DNA of 64,000 nucleotides, from NCBI RefSeq assembly GCF_002288925.2, contig NW_022098092.1, forward strand, positions 1,365,498 to 1,429,497, written 5' to 3'. Below, piece by piece: positions 58,288 to 64,000 of this stretch. A program made the translations under genes and the position numbers. Positions within the stretch are counted from its first letter, which is position 1; every line of letters begins with the position of its first letter. This DNA is from Delphinapterus leucas. Its lineage: Eukaryota > Chordata > Mammalia > Artiodactyla > Monodontidae. Under the pieces are notes generated by a model, which was not told the DNA's origin, did no database searches, and saw only the letters and a list, made by a program, of their open reading frames with translations.

Positions 58288-59224
58288 CGCTAACTACCAT
58301 TAATGTCCTACATGTCTCTGCTGCATCACCCTGGACGTGTTGGTTCTCTCTCGAAGAGTACACAAAAGGCCTTGGTTTTCGTGCAGTGTGACATATTGGG
58401 CAAGAGAATCTGCTTGTTCATCACAGCCCTTGAAATACCACCCCTGATCTTGCCTTTCTGTTTATGACTTTAAACTCTAAATATAATAGAATCTGCACAA
58501 CTCTGTGGTCTAACATGTTGAATGTAACCATAAATTAGATGATTTAGAAGTGTTGCAACATTTTTCTCAGTGCTACTTGGTTCCCATAACTTAGAGATAT
58601 TTAATCTGAAATTGTATTATTGTGAGGTGTTTTATACATTAAGATTTCCAGGAAAGAAAGGCACATGTTATTTAATTTTTCTGAAGTTGTACACTTCTTA
58701 TTAATTAAATAAGGAAGTACCTAAACTTAAAATTTAAATAAATTTGTTGATTTTTCTGATTGTAAAGTAGTACCTGTTCATTGTAGTATGAATAATAATA
58801 ATGGCTTACATTTATTGAGTACTTGAAATGAGTCAGGAATTATTTACATAAATGAGACCATGCCACACGTGTGTAATTCTGCAATTTGCCTTTTTTTTAT
58901 TTATCAGTAAATTTAGATCTTTCTATGTACAGGTATATTTTTTACATAGTTGAGATCTGACTGTATGTAAAATTCTGTTTTGTTTTTTTCTACTTAACAG
59001 CATAAAAATTTCTCCATGTCACTATAAGTTATGTGTAAAAATATTTTTAATGCTTATATAATATTCTGTAATCCAGATTGCCTCCACTTATTTAATTGTT
59101 GTGTGTTTAGAATGCTTCAAGTTGCCATGTTATAGTTATATGACAGTGAGCTTTTTATGCCTAAAATTATTGCTGTATTTTGGGGTTATTTTCTAAGGAT
59201 GTATTTTTAGTTTGGGTGATAGTA
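58288..59224 (+). other. UIMC1: UIMC1 intron, no gene seen
   Basis: About 0.9 kb, AT-rich, with a possible L2-like scrap at 58800-58850 ('ttacatttattgagtacttg'). No exon recognised. Confidence 0.4.
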
Positions 59225-59430
59225 AAAAAAGATGGGCTCTGGAGTCCAATCAGTCTGAGATTGAGTCCCACCTCTGTCAATTACTAGTCTGTGACCCTGT
59301 GCTAGTTTCCAGGCTTCCCTTCATGTGTCTGTCAAACAGTAGAAATGACCTTATTTGGTTTTTGTGAGGTGGAAGGAGATATTTTAAGTGTTCAGCACAA
59401 CATAGTAAGTACTTAAGAACTTTGATCTGT
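59225..59430 (+). mobile_element. MIR SINE, diverged
   Basis: 'gggctctggagtccaatcag', 'gagtcccacctctgtcaattactag' and 'cagcacaacatagtaagtac' in MIR order. Confidence 0.7.
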
Positions 59431-60453
59431 GGAATTCCCAGTAGTGGTATTACTAGGTCAAAGATTTTGTCATCATTTTAAAGGGTTTTTATGAATAGCA
59501 TTGTAGTCTTTTAAATACAATGAAAGTTGAAGGCCTAAATCTGGTCAACTCCTTTAATAGAAGAGCACTGTAGGTCTAGGATTTTAGATGCAGTTTTACC
59601 TTGACATAGCTCTTTAGTTTGATTTTTAGTGGAGAGTTCCAGTGACTGAAAGAATTCTACGGCTGGGCCTTTGGTGACCAGAGAAGGGAGAGACTATTTT
59701 GTCTATCTCACCAAACACCTTACCCAACTGGTATTAGTTAGTGAGTCAACAATGCACTCAGCACTGAGGTCCAGAAATAAATGAGTTTGAGAAATTGAAT
59801 CCCCATTGAGTTCTAGGAATAGATGACCTTCTTCCAGTCAGAATCAAAAGGTAAAGAGTATAGAGTAGCTCCTACTGATATCTCCCAGACTGAACGCTGA
59901 TAGTCTGTGCTTAAACAGGAAGCTTTGGTATTCATCTCTGTCAGACATCTTTCAGCTATATGATATTTGCTTTTAAGTTTGTTCTTCCTTACAGGGGTGC
60001 GGTGGAGCAACTCACAGCCCCAAATACTTGATTCAGGCTTGTTTCTGAGTTTTCTCAGAAACCTAATGCAGACGTATACCACCAGAACCAGGTTTTTCTC
60101 ATTGAACTTGTTGAGAGGGTGACACCATCAGGAGGGCAAAGTAGACTGAGACTTGCATTGTTATCCATTCAGGACAAGCCTTTCAAGTTCTCTTTAATCC
60201 GTTAGGCCAAGTGTCAGTGATCCTGTGTGATGCTGCTCAGTTGGATTTACACTCTGGGTCTTGAGCACTCTTTAAAATATTATAGATATAAGTGTGTTTT
60301 CTGATATAATTGGAAGTCCTTATTTTCTTGGCACTGTATGTCTTGTAGCCCTGATCCAGATGTCTCAGACCTCCATCCAAAGATGTCTGCTGTATCCTGA
60401 ATGACTGTCACAGTTTATTTTTTATGAGGAAATTTGTTTTAAAAATTAGTTCA
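59431..60453 (+). other. UIMC1: UIMC1 intron, no gene seen
   Basis: About 1 kb. The minus-strand frame 59813-60082 has no domain. I did not find the next UIMC1 exon here. Confidence 0.4.
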
Positions 60454-60545
60454 GGGACTTCCCTGGTGGTCCAGTGGTTAAGACTCTGTGCTTCCATTGC
60501 AGAGGGCATGGGTTCGATCCCTGATCCCTGGGGATCCTGCATGTC
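60454..60545 (+). mobile_element. SINE head fragment, sense
   Basis: gggacttccctggtggtcca through the B box GGTTCGATCC, then it breaks off without an A tail. Confidence 0.8.
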
Positions 60546-61048
60546 GCTGTCCCCAGAGAAGGGTGGGCTTAGCCTGAGCTGGATAGGTTTGGACAAACCC
60601 ATAGGAAAGTAGGGGGCCCTTTATCCTCTTATGGGTTAGATAAGATAGGAAGCAAGGGAAACAGCCACTAAATGACAGCTTCCACTTAATCTTCCTAATA
60701 GTGTTAGCTTACCTAAATTACCGTTTCTGAGAATGTGACATTTTAGGCCTTACGGACAAGTTTGGAGCAGGGAGTCCTCACTGGAACTGTCCCACTCTCT
60801 GCGTACTCCTCTACTTTCCTGCAGACAGAGCTTGGGGCTCTACGTGGGGTGGGGGAAGTATTGATAGTTGGATGAATTATGTGAAACACCTACTGGTGTG
60901 CCTGGCATATAGTGGGTTTTCGGTAAATTTGCTGTCTTTATTTGGTTTCTCCACCAGTTTCCTGCCTCATCTTCCTTGCCAGGGATAGTAGTGATTGTTC
61001 TGGTTCCTCTCAGCTTTATGACTGAAGACAGAGGGCCGTCCACAGCCT

Positions 61049-61260
61049 TTTTTTTTTTTTTTTTTTTTGCGTTACGCGGGCCTCTCACTGTTGTGGCCTC
61101 TCCCATTGCGGAACACAGGCTCCGGACGCGCAGGCTCAGCAGCCATGGCTTACGGGCCTAGCCGCTCTGCGGCATGTGGAATCTTCCCAGACCGGGGCAC
61201 GAACCCATGTCCCCTGCATCGGCAGGCGGACTCTCAACCACTGTGCCACCAGGGAAGCCC
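61049..61260 (-). mobile_element. CHR SINE, short form
   Basis: Antisense full-length copy; CACAGCCT flanks both sides. Confidence 0.93.
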
Positions 61261-61839
61261 CACAGCCTAATATTTTAATCTTTGGTAAAAGGAAGCCTTT
61301 CCCACAATGGAGGGGAAAGAGTTACACATAACCCAGTCTGGGAGACCATTAGCCCAATGCCTAAGGGGATAGAATAAGAGGGAGGACTTCCCTCCCAGAG
61401 CTAAGTATTCAGCTTTCCCCTCCTTCCTGTTTCCCCCTGAATCTGATCCTAGACATGCTTGTTTGGCTGTGTAAAAGAAATAGTAATTAGAGTCATTTAC
61501 ATGAAGTGTCTACCATTTATGCCTAGTTACCGTGCAGCACAATAACAATTATGCATATCATTAAATGTGTCTGATTAACTTTGCTGTAAGTTTTATTTTA
61601 TTATAATACTACACTCTGGTTAAGTTGACTCAGTCTGCTCAGTTTGTTGCTCAATGACATGGCTATCTGTTCACAACTGTGGAAAAATTAGAGGGAGTGT
61701 CCTTTAAAGGCATTGTTTGAAGGGAGATGATTTGCTAAAGTAATCTAGACTGGAACAAAAGCAGGTTGCCTTTGCATTTGCTTTTTGGAAAATGTCTTTG
61801 AGACCATTTTCATTTAAACACCTAGGAAGAATAGAGGTC
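61261..61839 (+). other. UIMC1: UIMC1 intron, no gene seen
   Basis: No exon and no repeat recognised. Confidence 0.4.
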
Positions 61840-62490
61840 TTCATTTACACATCCAGTAAATACTTATTAAATGCCTACTACATGCCAGATATAGTGAACA
61901 GAATATACAGAGTCCATGTTCTCAGAGAGCTTATATCCTAGTAGTGGGATACCATTACAATAAACAAGTAAACATATAATATGTCATGTTGATAAGTATT
62001 TTAGAGGAAAAAAAGAAATCAGAGGAAGAGGGGAATAGGGAGTATTGAGGTCAGGAGGTGGCAGTTTAAAATAGGTGGTGTGGAAGTTTCCATTGAGAAG
62101 GTGACATTTGAACAGAGACCTAAAGGAAGTGAGGGAATAAGCTAAGAGAATTTTGAGTGGAGAGGAGAGTGTTACGGGCAGAGGGAACAGTAAGTTCAAA
62201 GACCCTGAGGTGAGCAGGCTTGGCGTATATGGGGAATGACAAAGAAGCCAGTGCAGCTGCAGTAGAGTAAGTGAGGGAGAGATTAACAATGAGACCAGAG
62301 AGGTAATTGGGGAGGGGACAGGTAGATCACATAGGGCTCTTAGGCCATTAGCGAGGACTTTAGCTTTTAAAGGAGGAAACATTGGAGGGGTTTGAGCAAA
62401 AAATGAATTAATATTTGAACAAGGGATCACTCTGGCTGCTGTGTGAATAGATTGTTGGGTGACAAGGGTGGAAGCTGGGAGAACAGCCAA
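61840..62490 (-). mobile_element. L2 LINE 3' region, antisense
   Basis: 'ccagtaaatacttattaaatgcctactacatgcc', 'ggcagagggaacagtaagttcaaag' and 'gatcactctggctgctgtgtg' follow the antisense L2 order over about 650 bp. The long open minus-strand frame inside (61984-62529) is noncoding L2 sequence. Confidence 0.85.
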
Positions 62491-62514
62491 TGTTTTATTT
62501 TTGGTAATAAGATA

Positions 62515-62750
62515 GAGTGGGAGAAACATGGGCTTTGGAACTAGGTAGATCTGAACTTAAATTTCAGCTGTAATACTTGTCAGCTGGGTAATGCTTGACA
62601 AATTATCTTACTCTTTGAGGATCAGGTGCCTCATTTGTAAAATTAGTCTAACATCATTAGGATTGTCATGGGAATCAGAGATAAAGCACCCAGCACTGTG
62701 TCTAGATTGTTTTAGATATTCAATAAATGGTAGCTACTGTTATTATTGAA
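62515..62750 (+). mobile_element. MIR SINE
   Basis: 'acatgggctttggaactagg', 'aaatttcagctgtaatacttg' and 'cccagcactgtgtctag' in MIR order. Confidence 0.82.
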
Positions 62751-64000
62751 TATTTTTCTTGCCTGTGTAGTCTTTTTGAAGTCTGTGTTTCTGTGTGCTA
62801 ATACAATACATAAAGGATAAGCCACCAGCCAGCTAGAGCTAAGGGAAAGATGAAAGGCAAGGAAAGGCATTAGAGTCAGAGTGCTAAGAATAAGTTTAGT
62901 GAGAAATAGATCATAGCAGAGCTAGGAAAGCTGAAGGCATTAACTGTATACACTTTGGGCCTAGATACAGAGGTGTGGATATTGCCAGGAGTGGATTTTC
63001 TCTCCATGGATATTTCTTGGAAACATAACGGTCGGTAAGTAGGTGGGTAGAGGTATCAAATCTCTTGATAGAGATTTGCCTGAGAGCTATCAGAGAAGGA
63101 CTGGGACCTAGAATAGGCTTGACTTGGGTGAGTCAGCAAAAATCAGAAGACCCAATCATCTCTAAGTAACAAATTTCTTAAATTAGACAGAGTTGACTTT
63201 TTCTGTTTTATATATCTGTATTTGCCTACCTGAATGTAATTTGTACCCCATTCAGTCTTCTCACTTGTATTAATGTGGCTTTTGTGGTACCCAGGAGGAT
63301 TAAGTATATCACTATTGACACCTAACTACTGAGGTATTAACAGTTGGGAAGTAGCATAGGTTTAGTAGAAATAACATGGATTATGGAGACAGACTGACCT
63401 GTGGGAAGATATACAAATCCAAACAAAGTGAGATTACAGTGCAATTGGATAGATAAAAGGCATACACATGAATAACTGTAATGCAAGGTCAAAATGACTA
63501 AGGGGCATAAAGATAAATTCCTGTGGTGTTTCAGAAGAAACGTGATTAGAGATTTAGAAGGAAGGGCATTAATGTAAAATAGCAGTAGGCAAAACTCACG
63601 TAAATAGAAAAACATGAAGAAACATGCTCTACAAGAAAGAGCATGCCATTCAGTGTGGTTGTAGTATGGGCATTATGAAAATAAATAGTAGGCAGTTGGA
63701 GAATGACAAACATAACTTGAGTTATATGGGTTAATACAGGGTAAAGTTTTTTTCAACTTGTGAAATAATTATTTACGTGTTTACTCCAGTAGAGTGTAGG
63801 ACTCTTTTGGGTTCAGGTGTTGGAAAAAGAATTCAAGCAATCTGAAGCAAAAAAGAGAGGTTAGTTTTCATAATAATTGGGAAGCCTGGGATAGGCTTTA
63901 GGCAGAGCAGGATCTAGGAGCTGAGATGGTGTGTCTCTCCATCTTTCGGCTCCATTTGTCTCTATTCAATAAATAGGCTTTTTTTTTTTTTTTTTTTTTA
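62751..64000 (+). other. UIMC1: UIMC1 intron to the window end
   Basis: No exon or repeat is recognised except a pure T run at 63980-63999. That run may be the tail of an antisense SINE or LINE cut by the window edge. Confidence 0.4.

Noticed and set aside
61984..62529. 181-codon open frame on the minus strand
   Set aside because: It coincides with antisense L2 3' sequence that is noncoding. It has no domain and is Leu/Pro/Ser-rich.
1..64000. CRISPR arrays, operons, ribosome binding sites, phage or plasmid features
   Set aside because: The sequence is clearly vertebrate nuclear DNA; repeats are dispersed retroelements and microsatellites, not spaced arrays.
57636..64000. Next UIMC1 exon (after the zinc finger)
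   Set aside because: I looked for codons continuing the human sequence after the G-L-M-x-x-D-T stretch and found no match with splice sites; it probably lies beyond the window.

Overview
This is a stretch of mammalian nuclear genome, almost certainly from a cetacean (whale or dolphin). The main evidence is about two dozen CHR-type, tRNA-derived SINEs in two forms. The short form ends GCGGTACGCGGGCC when read antisense; the long form carries repeated 'AGTAGTTGTGG' blocks. Many are flanked by clear target-site duplications (TSDs). Cetartiodactyl-type L1 elements are present, and I saw no ruminant BovB LINE.

The only host protein-coding gene I can support is UIMC1 (RAP80) on the + strand. RAP80 is the ubiquitin-binding subunit that targets the BRCA1-A complex to DNA breaks. 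Eight consecutive internal coding exons join in frame without a stop: 11293-11377, 35089-35213, 35948-36053, 36356-37092, 43884-43948, 46790-46866, 51559-51659 and 57482-57635. They encode 483 codons plus one base. In order they carry a basic linker, UIM1 and UIM2, the Abraxas-interacting (AIR) region, an SQ-containing acidic stretch and a C2HC (UBZ4-like) zinc finger. The ATG exon with the SUMO-interacting motif and the exons after the zinc finger were not found, so they probably lie outside the window. One intron has a GC-AG boundary. One acceptor is a tandem, in-frame duplication.

Layout. 1-4060: antisense cetartiodactyl L1 (part of ORF2, near-complete ORF1, long CpG-rich 5'UTR) with a non-L1, cDNA-like segment at its 5' end. 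4060-11290: old antisense L1 fragments, CHR SINEs and one hAT element. 11293-11377: first UIMC1 exon in the window. 11378-35088: a 23.7 kb intron packed with repeats, including an antisense LTR, a long run of old antisense L1s, a cluster of four SINEs at two target sites (21.1-22.2 kb), and a near-full-length but inactive antisense L1 at 22.7-29.8 kb with a G-rich 5'UTR. 35-37 kb: three clustered exons (UIMs and AIR). 37-64 kb: introns with MIR, L2, SINE, Tigger-like and hAT elements between the remaining exons.

No other host gene, tRNA, rRNA, CRISPR or prokaryotic feature is supported. Most long open frames come from L1 ORFs, L1 5'UTRs, SINEs or ancient repeats. Repeat family names rest on recognition rather than a library search, and repeat edges are approximate unless TSDs are given.
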